From Synechococcus sp. M16CYN (GTDB lineage: Bacteria > Cyanobacteriota > Cyanobacteriia > PCC-6307 > Cyanobiaceae), in contig NZ_AP029048.1 in the NCBI RefSeq assembly GCF_040371545.1, positions 496,001 to 560,000 on the forward strand: DNA of 64,000 nt, given 5' to 3'. A program made the translations under genes and the position numbers. The first letter of the stretch is position 1, and every line of letters starts with the position of its first letter. This document shows positions 1 to 8,540 of the stretch, piece by piece. A model generated the notes under the pieces. That model was not told where the DNA came from, made no database searches, and worked only from the letters and a program-made list of their open reading frames with translations.

Positions 1-1
1 G

Positions 2-934
2 CTGGTGTGGTACTGGACGCATCCCGGGGTTCGTGAGGTCTGGCGAGTTATGGGGCCTGCGACACTGTCGTCCGGAATGTTGCAGATCAATGTATTCACC
101 GATTTATTTTTTTCCTCGGCTATTACCGGAGCAGCAGCTGGTCTTAGCTACGCCAACCTACTAGTGCAGACACCGCTTGGATTAATTTCCAACGCCTTGC
201 TAGTGCCACTATTGCCTACCTTTGCACGTCTGACTGCTCCAAGGGATCGCCCCCAGTTGCTTGCGCGTATCCGTCAAGGTCTAATTTTGTCGATGGCATC
301 AATGGTACCGATTGGAGCGCTGTTCATCGCTTTAGGTGCTCCAATAGTGGCCCTTGTATATGAACGTGGAGCATTCGATTCTGCTGCTGCTCAGTTGGTG
401 ACAGCACTTTTAATGGCATATGGCCTTGGCATGCCGGTTTATCTCGGTCGAGATGTTTTAGTGCGGGTGTTTTACGCTCTCGGTGATGGCACTACCCCGT
501 TCCGTTTTTCTTTGGTAGGGATTGGTCTTAATTTAGTATTCGATTGGTTATTGGTGGGGGGGCCAACTCCCTGGGGTAATCAGTCACCTTTAAACTTCGG
601 AGCACCGGGACTGGTTCTGGCCACTGTTGGAATCAATTTCGTTACCTGTTTGGCATTGTTGCTCGAACTCAAGCGCTGCTTGCCGACGTTGACTCTTACT
701 CTTTGGGGGGCGGATGCAGCGCGTTTACTGGTTGCTGGCCTGCTGTCAGGAGTAGCGGTTTGGGGTTTTTCAGTGCTAGCGGATTGGCCTTTGGGCTGGT
801 TTGGTCTGCTGGCTCAGGTAGGGTTGTCGAGTGTGCTGGGTTTGGCGTTATTCGGTTTGCTCGGTTCGGCATTGGGAGTCTCCGAGGTGCGTGACATCGG
901 CAAGATGTTCCTTCGAGGAATCCGATTGTATTAA
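2..934 (+). CDS. murJ: Lipid II flippase MurJ (MviN family), C-terminal part
   Basis: The reading frame is open to the left edge, so this is the C-terminal ~310 residues of a protein usually 500-540 long. MurJ flips the lipid-linked peptidoglycan precursor lipid II across the inner membrane. The fragment is almost entirely hydrophobic, with about nine predicted membrane segments. It carries the family-typical stretch around LVRVFYALGDGTTPFR, where a charged loop precedes a membrane helix. A GTG at position 5 is only an internal codon and not the start. The gene is followed by a convergent small gene. The family call rests on overall pattern and is firm at superfamily level (MATE-like MVF exporters). 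Confidence 0.9.
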   Translation: MVWYWTHPGVREVWRVMGPATLSSGMLQINVFTDLFFSSAITGAAAGLSYANLLVQTPLGLISNALLVPLLPTFARLTAPRDRPQLLARIRQGLILSMASMVPIGALFIALGAPIVALVYERGAFDSAAAQLVTALLMAYGLGMPVYLGRDVLVRVFYALGDGTTPFRFSLVGIGLNLVFDWLLVGGPTPWGNQSPLNFGAPGLVLATVGINFVTCLALLLELKRCLPTLTLTLWGADAARLLVAGLLSGVAVWGFSVLADWPLGWFGLLAQVGLSSVLGLALFGLLGSALGVSEVRDIGKMFLRGIRLY

Positions 935-969
935 CTTAATTCCTGCAGTCTCGACTGATTTGTGTAAAT

Positions 970-1230
970 TTACTCCTTATGTCGGACTTCTTTGATGTTT
1001 CTCACCTGGATTGGCAGCTCGATTAGACCAGTACCAATCGTTTGTGCACCAGAAACTGATGTAATTTTAGCTTCAATTCCAAATTCCTTAAAAGCAGTTT
1101 CCATTTCCTGAATCAGGGCCTCTTCGACTTGCTTGTCAGGGTCAACGATTTTACCAATCAAGCGTGCGCCTAACTTTCCAATGCGTTGCCGCACGACCTC
1201 ACGTGCGTTGATGACCTCGATTAGCAGCAC
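970..1230 (-). CDS. Conserved hypothetical protein, 86 aa
   Basis: This is a small soluble protein of unknown function, convergent with murJ. It starts at GTG; translation gives a helical N-terminal half (INAREVVRQRIGKLGARLIG) and a C-terminal half that looks like beta strands (ITSVSGAQTIGTGLIELPIQVR). There is no signal peptide, membrane segment or catalytic motif. The regular amphipathic composition and codon use match neighbouring genes, which supports real coding. I recognise the general type as a conserved cyanobacterial hypothetical but cannot name a family. Confidence 0.7.
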   Translation of the reverse strand: MLLIEVINAREVVRQRIGKLGARLIGKIVDPDKQVEEALIQEMETAFKEFGIEAKITSVSGAQTIGTGLIELPIQVRNIKEVRHKE

Positions 1231-1451
1231 GTAGGAACTCTGTCGTCAAGTGACTTTATGAGATCTCCATAGCGAGGCCCTCATAAACCGGTCCTAAGTA
1301 ACAGATTCATGGTTTTTGATAAACAAAGACTGCGTAGACTACTTATTCCCACTGAAATCCTTCTTAATGTTAAATCCTGTGTCGTAGATGGATGGATCAA
1401 ACGTCATGCTCGTTCCCTCTTCCGATCAGTCGAAATTAGCTCTGTAATCGA

Positions 1452-1739
1452 TCAGCAGTATGTCTCTAATATTTCTTCAAGGTCACGCAGCTGAGATGGA
1501 GGTAACAAACATGCCAACGGTAGTCGACTCGTGCCCCCGCCTATAGGTACCTTTACAGTTTCTGTGGCTTGACGTGCAGCTACAGCGGCCCCTTGATTAA
1601 TAAAGGCACTGCACTCTATAGCAAGTGCTGCTGCGAGTCCAGCATCCCCCAGATATAAATGCCATCCGCTGACCTGGAGGTAGAGGCGATCAGCGACTGC
1701 AGCCTGAAGATCCTGCAGGTCGGAAGCTAAAAGAGACAT
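1452..1739 (-). CDS. DUF3181 family protein, 95 aa
   Basis: This is a small cyanobacteria-specific protein of unknown role. Diagnostic features of DUF3181 are visible: an N-terminal helix followed by DRLYLQVSGWHLYLGDAGLA, a middle VPIGGGTSRLPLACLLP segment, and a short acidic C-terminal helix (LRDLEEILETY). Length is typical for the family (about 90-100 aa). It lies on the minus strand between two other small minus-strand genes and may share a transcript with the 83-aa membrane protein upstream (33-bp gap). Function is unknown. Confidence 0.8.
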   Translation of the reverse strand: MSLLASDLQDLQAAVADRLYLQVSGWHLYLGDAGLAAALAIECSAFINQGAAVAARQATETVKVPIGGGTSRLPLACLLPPSQLRDLEEILETYC

Positions 1740-1771
1740 GGCGCCAATTGAAGCATCCTTTTAGGATCATT

Positions 1772-2023
1772 TTAATTGGGTCTGCTTGGTTGACGCTGGG
1801 CAATCACGTTAATCAAGTGGATGGTGAGAATACTTGCCCATATTCCAGTGATCCAAGCAAGAGACGGTTCGGGAAATGGGTGCTTCATTTCCTGCAAAAA
1901 CCATATACCGCTGTTGGTTGCGGCAAAAATTCCAGCATGTAAACAAAAGTTAACAATTCTTTCGAAGTGTCGATATATGGGGTCTTGAGGATTAGCAGGG
2001 CCATACCAACGGATTGGCATCAT
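1772..2023 (-). CDS. Small two-helix membrane protein (2TM-domain type), 83 aa
   Basis: The protein has a short hydrophilic N-terminus (MMPIRWYGPANPQDPIYRHF) followed by two hydrophobic segments, roughly residues 27-45 and 55-75, separated by a proline-rich loop. This matches the layout of small cyanobacterial 2TM-domain membrane proteins of unknown function. The gene sits just upstream of the DUF3181 gene on the same strand and precedes the divergently oriented tRNA-Arg. No catalytic residues are recognisable. The family assignment is tentative; coding status is supported by conserved-looking topology and the ATG start. Confidence 0.65.
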   Translation of the reverse strand: MMPIRWYGPANPQDPIYRHFERIVNFCLHAGIFAATNSGIWFLQEMKHPFPEPSLAWITGIWASILTIHLINVIAQRQPSRPN

Positions 2024-2108
2024 GTTGAAACTTTTCTACTGTGATTTTGGCTTGGTTACGTCTTGGTTGACGATGGGGACTTTGATAAGGTTTTATGGGT
2101 TTATTCCA

Positions 2109-2182
2109 GCGCTTGTAGCTCAGCGGATTAGAGCATCTGACTACGGATCAGAGGGTCGGGAGTTCGAATCTCTCCAGGCGCG
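2109..2182 (+). tRNA. tRNA-Arg (anticodon ACG)
   Basis: The sequence folds as a complete cloverleaf. The acceptor stem GCGCTTG pairs with CAGGCGC (one G-T), the D arm contains the usual TAGCTCAG, and the anticodon loop CTACGGA reads ACG between TCTGA and TCAGA. The T loop is TTCGAAT. The discriminator base is G and no CCA is encoded, as is common in cyanobacteria. It is followed at once by a strong hairpin terminator. Confidence 0.95.
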
Positions 2183-2228
2183 TTAGAAACCGAAAAACCA
2201 CCTTCTTGGTGGTTTTTTCGGTTTCTAA
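2183..2228 (+). terminator. Rho-independent terminator after tRNA-Arg
   Basis: An almost perfect inverted repeat (about 20 bp per arm with one extra T in the right arm) has core AACCACC/GGTGGTT and a five-base loop, followed by six T residues inside the arm. It begins one base after the tRNA 3' end, so it should end the tRNA transcript. The symmetry could also work from the other strand. Confidence 0.85.
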
Positions 2229-2284
2229 ACAACCTGACTTAAAGGTTGTTCTTTACGATCCAGCTGCGATCATTCTAAAAAGCC

Positions 2285-3574
2285 ATGAGCCAGATCTCCG
2301 AATTAACCATCAATATGAGTCTAACCATGGCTGATTCTGAGATTTCAAACTTAATTAATCAAGAACGTCATCGTCAAGAAAACCATTTAGAACTAATTGC
2401 TAGTGAGAACTTCACTTCACAAGCAGTAATGGAAGCCCAGGGTTCTGTACTCACCAATAAATATGCCGAGGGACTGCCAACTAAGCGTTACTACGGTGGA
2501 TGTGAACACATTGATGCAATTGAAGCATTAGCAATCAATCGAGCCAAAATGTTGTTTGACGCGGCTTGGGCTAACGTTCAACCTCATAGCGGCGCACAAG
2601 CTAACTTTGCTGTGTTTTTGGCCTTATTAAAGCCCGGAGATACGGTCATGGGCCTCGATTTGTCCCATGGTGGACACCTTACCCATGGGTCACCAGTGAA
2701 TGTCAGCGGTAGTTGGTTCAACGTTGTTCAGTACGGCGTGGATCCAGAGACAAAGTGTCTCAACATGGAAGTGATTCGGCGGCTCGCTATCAGGCACAGA
2801 CCGAAGTTGATCATTTGTGGTTACTCTGCTTATCCCCGCAAAATCGATTTTGCGGGCTTTCGTTCTATCGCTGATGAAGTTGGTTCCTATCTTCTCGCTG
2901 ACATAGCTCATATAGCTGGGCTAGTGGCAGCAGGAGTACATCCTAACCCCATTTCTTGTTGCGATGTAGTTACAACTACGACTCACAAAACTCTGCGTGG
3001 TCCTCGCGGGGGTCTAATTCTCTGTAACAACACAAAGCTTGCAAAGCAGCTTGACAAGGCCGTATTCCCCGGAACGCAAGGTGGTCCACTGGAGCACGTG
3101 ATCGCAGCCAAGGCGGTTGCTTTTAAAGAAGCATTGCAGCCGTCGTTTAAAATCTATGGCAAGCAGGTAGTAGCAAACGCTCAGGCCTTGGCAAAACGGT
3201 TAATCTTAAGAGGTATTGATGTAGTGAGCGGCGGCACTGACAATCATCTAGTGCTGCTGGACCTCCGATCCATCAGAATGACTGGAAAAACAGCCGATCT
3301 TTTGATGGGTGGTGTTCACATCACTGCCAACAAGAATACGGTGCCGTTCGACCCAGAGTCTCCTTTTGTAACAAGCGGACTCCGTCTTGGTACGGCAGCG
3401 CTGACGACGCGAGGTTTTGATGTTGATGCCTTCCAGGAAGTAGCTGATGTCATTGCCGAACGCCTACATTATCCAGACGATGAGACGGTTCGCGTCCACT
3501 GTCTTGAGCGTGTTGCCGCTCTATGCCAGCGCTTTCCTCTGTATGTCAATAACAAGCAACCTGCACTGGTGTAA
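2285..3574 (+). CDS. glyA: Serine hydroxymethyltransferase
   Basis: The enzyme interconverts serine and glycine using PLP and tetrahydrofolate; it supplies one-carbon units and takes part in photorespiration. The full-length fold is present: [10 protein letters not shown] near residue 36, [13 protein letters not shown] near 60, and the PLP-lysine motif [14 protein letters not shown] with the Schiff-base lysine at about residue 235. [17 protein letters not shown] follows. Length of 429 aa is normal for the family. In-frame ATG codons at residues 11 and 15 leave the start uncertain, and the mature start may be one of these. It stands alone after the tRNA-Arg terminator. Confidence 0.97.
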   Translation: MSQISELTINMSLTMADSEISNLINQERHRQENHLELIASENFTSQAVMEAQGSVLTNKYAEGLPTKRYYGGCEHIDAIEALAINRAKMLFDAAWANVQPHSGAQANFAVFLALLKPGDTVMGLDLSHGGHLTHGSPVNVSGSWFNVVQYGVDPETKCLNMEVIRRLAIRHRPKLIICGYSAYPRKIDFAGFRSIADEVGSYLLADIAHIAGLVAAGVHPNPISCCDVVTTTTHKTLRGPRGGLILCNNTKLAKQLDKAVFPGTQGGPLEHVIAAKAVAFKEALQPSFKIYGKQVVANAQALAKRLILRGIDVVSGGTDNHLVLLDLRSIRMTGKTADLLMGGVHITANKNTVPFDPESPFVTSGLRLGTAALTTRGFDVDAFQEVADVIAERLHYPDDETVRVHCLERVAALCQRFPLYVNNKQPALV

Positions 3575-3677
3575 CTCAACCAACCTGTGATGCTGCTTCG
3601 CACTCAGCTTCTTTATGGTTAGTTTCTCCTTTTAATTAGCAATTAATTAGCAAAGCCGTCCCATCTCAGGTGCCCCA

Positions 3678-4790
3678 GTGAACCTCGCAGCCAGCCCGAT
3701 TGCGGTTGCCACGGTCATTTTCCTTGTGGCGGCTGCATTCACGATCGGATTGGTTCCTTTTGTGCGGTGTCTGGGTCTTCGCTTCGGTTTTATCGATCGA
3801 CCGGATGCGCGTAAGCAGCACAGCAAGCCAATAGTGCGCGTTGGCGGCATCGCCATGGTTTGTGGATTTGTTCTTTCTCTTAGTGGAATCCCGCTGTTTG
3901 GAGGTTGTAGCCTTTTGGCTCTCGAGCAAAATCGGCTGATTTGGAGCACTCTTGCAGGTTCCCTGTGTTTCTTTCTAATCGGTTTGGCAGACGACTTGTT
4001 CATCTTGTCGCCATGGCCGCGCTTGGCCGGTCAAATTTTTGTAGCCACAGTAATCTGGGGCCAAGGTGTCCGGATCGGGGCGATTGACCTGCCGTGGCCA
4101 ACATCCACTGGGTCTGTAATCAACCTTTCGGATGGCCTTAGCTTGTTGACCACTGTAGCCTGGTTGGTGGGAATCACAAATGCAATAAATTGGCTCGACG
4201 GATTAGATGGCCTTGCAGCCGGCGTGACCGGTATCGCTGCGATTGGACTGGTGTCTGTCAGCTTTTCTCTGCATCAAGTTGCGGCAGGTTTTTTGGCTGC
4301 TGCTCTGGCTGGCTGCTGTTTGGGTTTTCTTCGCCATAACTTCAATCCTGCTCGGATTTTCATGGGTGATGGTGGTTCTTATTTCCTTGGCTTTACCGTA
4401 GCTTCAGTCAGCCTAATGGGACCAGCCAGGAAGCTCTCCACAGTGAGTTTGTTATTGCCTTTGCTGATTCTTTCGTTGCCTTTGGCGGATATGTCGGCTG
4501 TGATCATGGGTCGTTTGCGGGAAGGAAGATCTCCGTTTTATCCTGACCGTCGTCACCTGCACCACCGTTTACTGCGTGCGGGCTTCAGTCATCGGCGCAC
4601 CGTCTTACTGATTTACGTGTTCACACAGTGGTTGGCTTCTATAGCTTTGGTGGTTGCGAATGCCGAGATGCGCTTTCTCTGGTTAGCTCTCGCTACAGCG
4701 ATTCTTGTGGCCACGGTTGTGACCAGCCGTCATCAATTGCAGACTGAGAAAGCTTTTCCCCGAGACTTCTCCAACCATGTCCGCCATTGA
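3678..4790 (+). CDS. Undecaprenyl-phosphate glycosyl-1-phosphate transferase (WecA/MraY family)
   Basis: This integral membrane enzyme joins a sugar-1-phosphate from a UDP-sugar to undecaprenyl phosphate. That is the first step in making a lipid-linked glycan such as LPS O-chain or another surface polysaccharide. It has about ten membrane segments. Diagnostic motifs are the metal-binding Asp pair IGLADDLF (D105-D106), NAINWLDGLDGLAAG (near 168-182), FMGDGGSYFLGF (near 228) and the His-rich HLHHRLLRAGFSHRR (near 285), the last typical of WecA-type enzymes rather than MraY. The start is GTG at 3678. Sugar specificity cannot be read from sequence. Lies 103 bp downstream of glyA and just upstream of cinA. 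Confidence 0.88.
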   Translation: MNLAASPIAVATVIFLVAAAFTIGLVPFVRCLGLRFGFIDRPDARKQHSKPIVRVGGIAMVCGFVLSLSGIPLFGGCSLLALEQNRLIWSTLAGSLCFFLIGLADDLFILSPWPRLAGQIFVATVIWGQGVRIGAIDLPWPTSTGSVINLSDGLSLLTTVAWLVGITNAINWLDGLDGLAAGVTGIAAIGLVSVSFSLHQVAAGFLAAALAGCCLGFLRHNFNPARIFMGDGGSYFLGFTVASVSLMGPARKLSTVSLLLPLLILSLPLADMSAVIMGRLREGRSPFYPDRRHLHHRLLRAGFSHRRTVLLIYVFTQWLASIALVVANAEMRFLWLALATAILVATVVTSRHQLQTEKAFPRDFSNHVRH

Positions 4791-4813
4791 TGTAAGTTCC
4801 CACAGTAATCACC

Positions 4814-6073
4814 ATGGCTGAGAATGGTGTTGAGATTCTTTGTGTTGGCACTGAGCTGCTGCTTGGTGACATCCTCAACAGCAATGCACGTTGGATTGCT
4901 CAGAGGCTAGCCGGTTTAGGGCTGTCGCATTTTCGTCAGAGCGTGGTAGGTGACAATACAGATAGGATTGTCGCCGCAGTACTAGAGGCAACTAAACGTT
5001 GTCGGATTTTGATTACAACCGGAGGCTTAGGGCCAACACCCGATGACCTAACCACTGCCGCTTTGGCCACAGCATTTGACACGTCCCTTGAAGAACGTTC
5101 AGAGCTTTGGCATGAGATTCAAGCCAAGCCGTCCGAAGAAAAACATATTTCCGCCCTGAGCGATGGCTCGCAGGTGCTGCTGCCTGCGGGTGCAGAAGTT
5201 CTTCCTAATCCTTTAGGTTCTGCTCCAGGGATGATTTGGTCCCCCGTATCAGATTTTACGATTCTCACTTTTCCCGGGGTTCCATCGGAGATGCGAGCAA
5301 TGTGGATAGAGACAGCAGAACCTTGGTTGCGTCGCAATGGCGGTGCCTCATCTGTTTTTATAAGTCGGAAACTTCGATTTAGCGGGATTGGCGAGTCTGA
5401 TTTGGTGGAACGGATAAGAGATCTGTTGGTATCGACAAATCCTACCGTGGCTCCTTATGCCTCGCTTGGTGATGTAACGCTAAGGCTAACGGCTTCCGGG
5501 ATCTCAACAATTCATGCTGAAGCCTTATTGTTACCTATGGAGACTGAGTTGCGCCAACGCACTGGTCGATTCTGCTATGGAAGTGATGAAGATACCTTGG
5601 CTTCTGTAGTGCTAGGGCTACTCAAGGAAGCTGGGCAAACCCTAGCCGTCGCCGAGTCATGTACAGGCGGCGCTCTCGGCGCTGCTCTCACAGCGGTGCC
5701 CGAATCTTCAATTTCATTTAATGGTGGAGTAATCGCTTACAGCAACACAGTAAAGCAGAAGCTTCTAGGAGTCCCTTCAATCTTATTTGATGAACACGGC
5801 GCCGTATCTGAGCCCGTAGTGACCCAGATGGTAGCAGGTCTTCGTTCTCAGTTTCGATCCGACTGGGGCATCGCTATTAGTGGTGTCGCCGGGCCAGAGG
5901 GTGGAACCGTAGAGAAGCCAGTTGGCATGGTGTATTTAGCGCTAGCGGGTCCGCAAGGCTGTGAAGCTTGGGTGCAACACTTTGGCTCTAGTCAAAGTCG
6001 ATCAGCGGTGCAACAGCTAAGTGTGATTCATGCACTGGACCGTCTTCGTTTGCACCTTCTCGCTCAGTCGTAA
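4814..6073 (+). CDS. cinA: CinA-like protein (nicotinamide-nucleotide amidase family)
   Basis: The two expected domains are present. An N-terminal molybdopterin-binding-like domain (about residues 5-170) includes [16 protein letters not shown] and [16 protein letters not shown]-terminal CinA amidase domain (about 255-415) includes [13 protein letters not shown] and [18 protein letters not shown]. Family members salvage nicotinamide mononucleotide in pyridine-nucleotide recycling, and the name comes from competence induction in other bacteria. Length of 419 aa is normal. The last codons and stop lie inside a 37-bp tandem duplication, which leaves the protein intact. Confidence 0.93.
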   Translation: MAENGVEILCVGTELLLGDILNSNARWIAQRLAGLGLSHFRQSVVGDNTDRIVAAVLEATKRCRILITTGGLGPTPDDLTTAALATAFDTSLEERSELWHEIQAKPSEEKHISALSDGSQVLLPAGAEVLPNPLGSAPGMIWSPVSDFTILTFPGVPSEMRAMWIETAEPWLRRNGGASSVFISRKLRFSGIGESDLVERIRDLLVSTNPTVAPYASLGDVTLRLTASGISTIHAEALLLPMETELRQRTGRFCYGSDEDTLASVVLGLLKEAGQTLAVAESCTGGALGAALTAVPESSISFNGGVIAYSNTVKQKLLGVPSILFDEHGAVSEPVVTQMVAGLRSQFRSDWGIAISGVAGPEGGTVEKPVGMVYLALAGPQGCEAWVQHFGSSQSRSAVQQLSVIHALDRLRLHLLAQS

Positions 6074-6123
6074 GGTCATCATTCCCTTGCACCTTCTCGC
6101 TCAGTCGTAAGGTCATCATTCCC
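6050..6123 (+). repeat. 37-bp tandem duplication across the cinA stop codon
   Basis: Two adjacent identical copies (6050-6086 and 6087-6123) contain the last eight codons of cinA, its TAA and the following bases. The first copy provides the true end of CinA; the second is a non-coding leftover that lengthens the cinA-leuC spacer. Identity is perfect over the unit as I read it, which suggests a recent slippage or unequal-recombination event. Confidence 0.95.
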
Positions 6124-6136
6124 TGCAGTCAAAGGA

Positions 6137-7555
6137 TTGAGTTCTGGCACCCTCTACGACAAGGTGTGGGACCTGCATCGGGTGGCTGATCTGCCCGGAG
6201 GGTCAACGCAACTGCTCGTGGGTCTCCATTTAATCCACGAAGTGACAAGCCCACAAGCATTTTCGAGCCTACGCGATAAGGGGCTAACAGTTGCCTATCC
6301 AGAAAGGACGGTGGCTACCGTAGACCACATCGTGCCAACAACATCTCAGGCTCGACCGTTTGCAGATCCTCTAGCTGAGGCAATGCTCAGCACTTTGGAG
6401 CGGAACTGTGCCGAGAACGGCATTGCTTTCAACGGTATCGGCAGCGGGCAACAGGGTATTGTGCATGTGATTGCACCCGAACTTGGTTTAACTCAACCCG
6501 GGATGACCGTTGCTTGTGGTGATTCACACACCTCAACCCATGGGGCTTTCGGTGCGATCGCTTTTGGCATTGGCACAAGTCAGGTACGCGATGTTTTAGT
6601 AAGCCAAAGCTTGGCTATAAACAAGCTCAAAGTTCGACGCATTCAGGTCAACGGACTCTTGTCAGCGGGGGTTTTTGCCAAGGATCTGATCTTGCACGTG
6701 ATCCGCATGTTAGGCGTGAAGAGTGGCGTCGGTTACGCCTACGAGTTTGCAGGCTCTGCGATAGAGGCTATGTCAATGGAAGAGAGAATGACTCTTTGCA
6801 ATATGACTATTGAGGGTGGTGCGCGTTGCGGGTACGTCAATCCTGATCAAACCACCTTCAAATATTTGGAGGGACGTCCTTATGCGCCCTCTGGTGCAGC
6901 TTGGGATTCTGCTGTGGCTTGGTGGCGATCTCTCGCCACCAAGCCCTCGGCTGTTGTGGACGATGAAATTATATTCGATGCAGCGGTCATCGCTCCAACG
7001 GTGACTTGGGGCATTACACCTGGACAGGGGGTAGCTATTAATGAGTGCATCCCGAGTCTCAGCGCGCTCGACCCTGATGAGCGTTCAATTGCAGAGGAAG
7101 CTTATCGCTATATGAATTTACAGCCTGGTACTCCTATTGCTGGTGTGCCTGTAGATGTGTGTTTCATCGGAAGTTGCACAAACGGTCGTCTCAGCGATCT
7201 ACGTATGGCGGCTGCCGTGGTTCGAGGCCATCACGTGGTGGAAAGAGTTAAGGCATTTGTTGTGCCAGGTTCGGAACAGGTAGCTCGCGCTGCTGAGGCG
7301 GAAGGACTGGACCAAGTGTTCAGTGCAGCTGGTTTCGAATGGCGGAAACCAGGATGTTCTATGTGTCTAGCAATGAATCCAGATAGACTTGAGGGTCGTC
7401 AAATCAGCGCTAGTTCGAGTAATCGTAATTTCAAGGGACGGCAGGGGTCTACTGGTGGACGGACTTTGTTAATGAGTCCGGCAATGGTGGCAGCGGCGGC
7501 CCTACATGGTCAGGTCACCGATGTTCGCACCCTTGCTTTTTATCCAACATCCTGA
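6137..7555 (+). CDS. leuC: 3-isopropylmalate dehydratase large subunit
   Basis: LeuC with LeuD converts 2-isopropylmalate to 3-isopropylmalate in leucine synthesis, using a 4Fe-4S cluster. The sequence shows the aconitase-family motifs [20 protein letters not shown], a cluster cysteine in [12 protein letters not shown] (about residue 347) and the pair in PGCSMC (about 407 and 410). NFKGRQGS is also present near the end. The chosen start is TTG at 6137, preceded by AAAGGA, because the protein then begins [13 protein letters not shown] as in other cyanobacterial LeuC. The stop overlaps the leuD start by one base, so the two are translationally coupled. Confidence 0.97.
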   Translation: MSSGTLYDKVWDLHRVADLPGGSTQLLVGLHLIHEVTSPQAFSSLRDKGLTVAYPERTVATVDHIVPTTSQARPFADPLAEAMLSTLERNCAENGIAFNGIGSGQQGIVHVIAPELGLTQPGMTVACGDSHTSTHGAFGAIAFGIGTSQVRDVLVSQSLAINKLKVRRIQVNGLLSAGVFAKDLILHVIRMLGVKSGVGYAYEFAGSAIEAMSMEERMTLCNMTIEGGARCGYVNPDQTTFKYLEGRPYAPSGAAWDSAVAWWRSLATKPSAVVDDEIIFDAAVIAPTVTWGITPGQGVAINECIPSLSALDPDERSIAEEAYRYMNLQPGTPIAGVPVDVCFIGSCTNGRLSDLRMAAAVVRGHHVVERVKAFVVPGSEQVARAAEAEGLDQVFSAAGFEWRKPGCSMCLAMNPDRLEGRQISASSSNRNFKGRQGSTGGRTLLMSPAMVAAAALHGQVTDVRTLAFYPTS

Positions 7556-8169
7556 TGTCTAAATTCCCCAATGGCCCAATTCATCAAGTTGCTGGTACTG
7601 CTCTCATGATTCAAGGAGAGAATATTGACACCGACCGAATTATCCCGGCTCGTTTCCTGAAATGCATCAGTTTTGATGTTCTTGGAGATCAGGTTTTTGC
7701 CGATGACCGCCTAGAATTGAAAGGTAAGCATCCCTTTGATGAAAATCGTTTTCAAGGTGCTTCAATCTTGATCGTGAACAGTAATTTTGGCTGCGGTTCT
7801 AGTCGGGAACATGCTCCCCAGGCCTTGATGCGTTGGGGTATCCGTGCATTAATTGGTGCTAGTTTTGCAGAAATTTTTTTCGGAAATTGTCTTGCCCTCG
7901 GTTTGCCCTGTGCATCAGCGCCACCAGACCAAATTAAGGCAATTCAAGCCGTTGTAAATTCGGATGCATCGCGTCATTGGATCCTGGATCTTAAAAATAT
8001 GACATTCGCTTCCAATCAAAATCGCTGGAGTGTTAATATCAAGCCGGGAGTAAGGGAAATGCTATTTAATGGGCAGTGGGACGCTACGTCACAGTTGCTA
8101 AAAAACAGTTCTAAGGTAAAGATGCTGATGAGTCAAATTTCTTATCTCAATAATTTTAAGAACATTTGA
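7555..8169 (+). CDS. leuD: 3-isopropylmalate dehydratase small subunit
   Basis: LeuD is the swivelling small subunit that completes the isopropylmalate isomerase active site. Visible motifs are GENIDTDRIIPARFLK near the N-terminus and NFGCGSSREHAPQAL, whose Ser-Arg-Glu-His supplies catalytic contacts. GASFAEIFFGNCLALGLPC follows. Length of 204 aa is normal. The ATG shares its A with the leuC TGA, so the two subunits are made from one operon. Confidence 0.96.
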   Translation: MSKFPNGPIHQVAGTALMIQGENIDTDRIIPARFLKCISFDVLGDQVFADDRLELKGKHPFDENRFQGASILIVNSNFGCGSSREHAPQALMRWGIRALIGASFAEIFFGNCLALGLPCASAPPDQIKAIQAVVNSDASRHWILDLKNMTFASNQNRWSVNIKPGVREMLFNGQWDATSQLLKNSSKVKMLMSQISYLNNFKNI

Positions 8170-8540
8170 TGATAGTAAGTAATCTATAAATCACAATTGA
8201 GACCTTTGGGAAAGGATTATGGCAATTTTAGTTTAGATTTGTTGTGCGTAGTCCGCCTCTTGAGTTTTTGACAGCATTCTTTGCGACGCGACTGTTTTAT
8301 AATCTAACTTTGCGAATTTTCTGATCGCAGTTGCTTGCTTATGCTGCGATCTTCATTGCAGTGATCGGAAGAGAGCTATTTTATATACAACTTGCACTGA
8401 TGTGTGCTATGGAAATTTGCGTTATGCATTGATCATCAATGTTTTGTGTGTAACATCTATACTAAATTCACCTATTTCGTTGAAATAAATCTAACCGGCG
8501 CTAATCTAAATTACTAACTAATCAGAATTGACTAGAATGC
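8170..8540. other. Intergenic stretch between convergent leuD and DUF3769 gene
   Basis: This AT-rich spacer contains no convincing gene. A hairpin with 8-bp arms (8323-8330 and 8344-8351, GATCGCAG/CTGCGATC, 13-base loop) lies in the middle. It could act as a weak two-way terminator between the convergent genes, but there is no clear T-run. Nothing else is supported. Confidence 0.4.

Noticed and set aside
3647-4003. 118-codon minus-strand frame over the WecA-like gene
   Set aside because: Shadow of a well-supported membrane enzyme.
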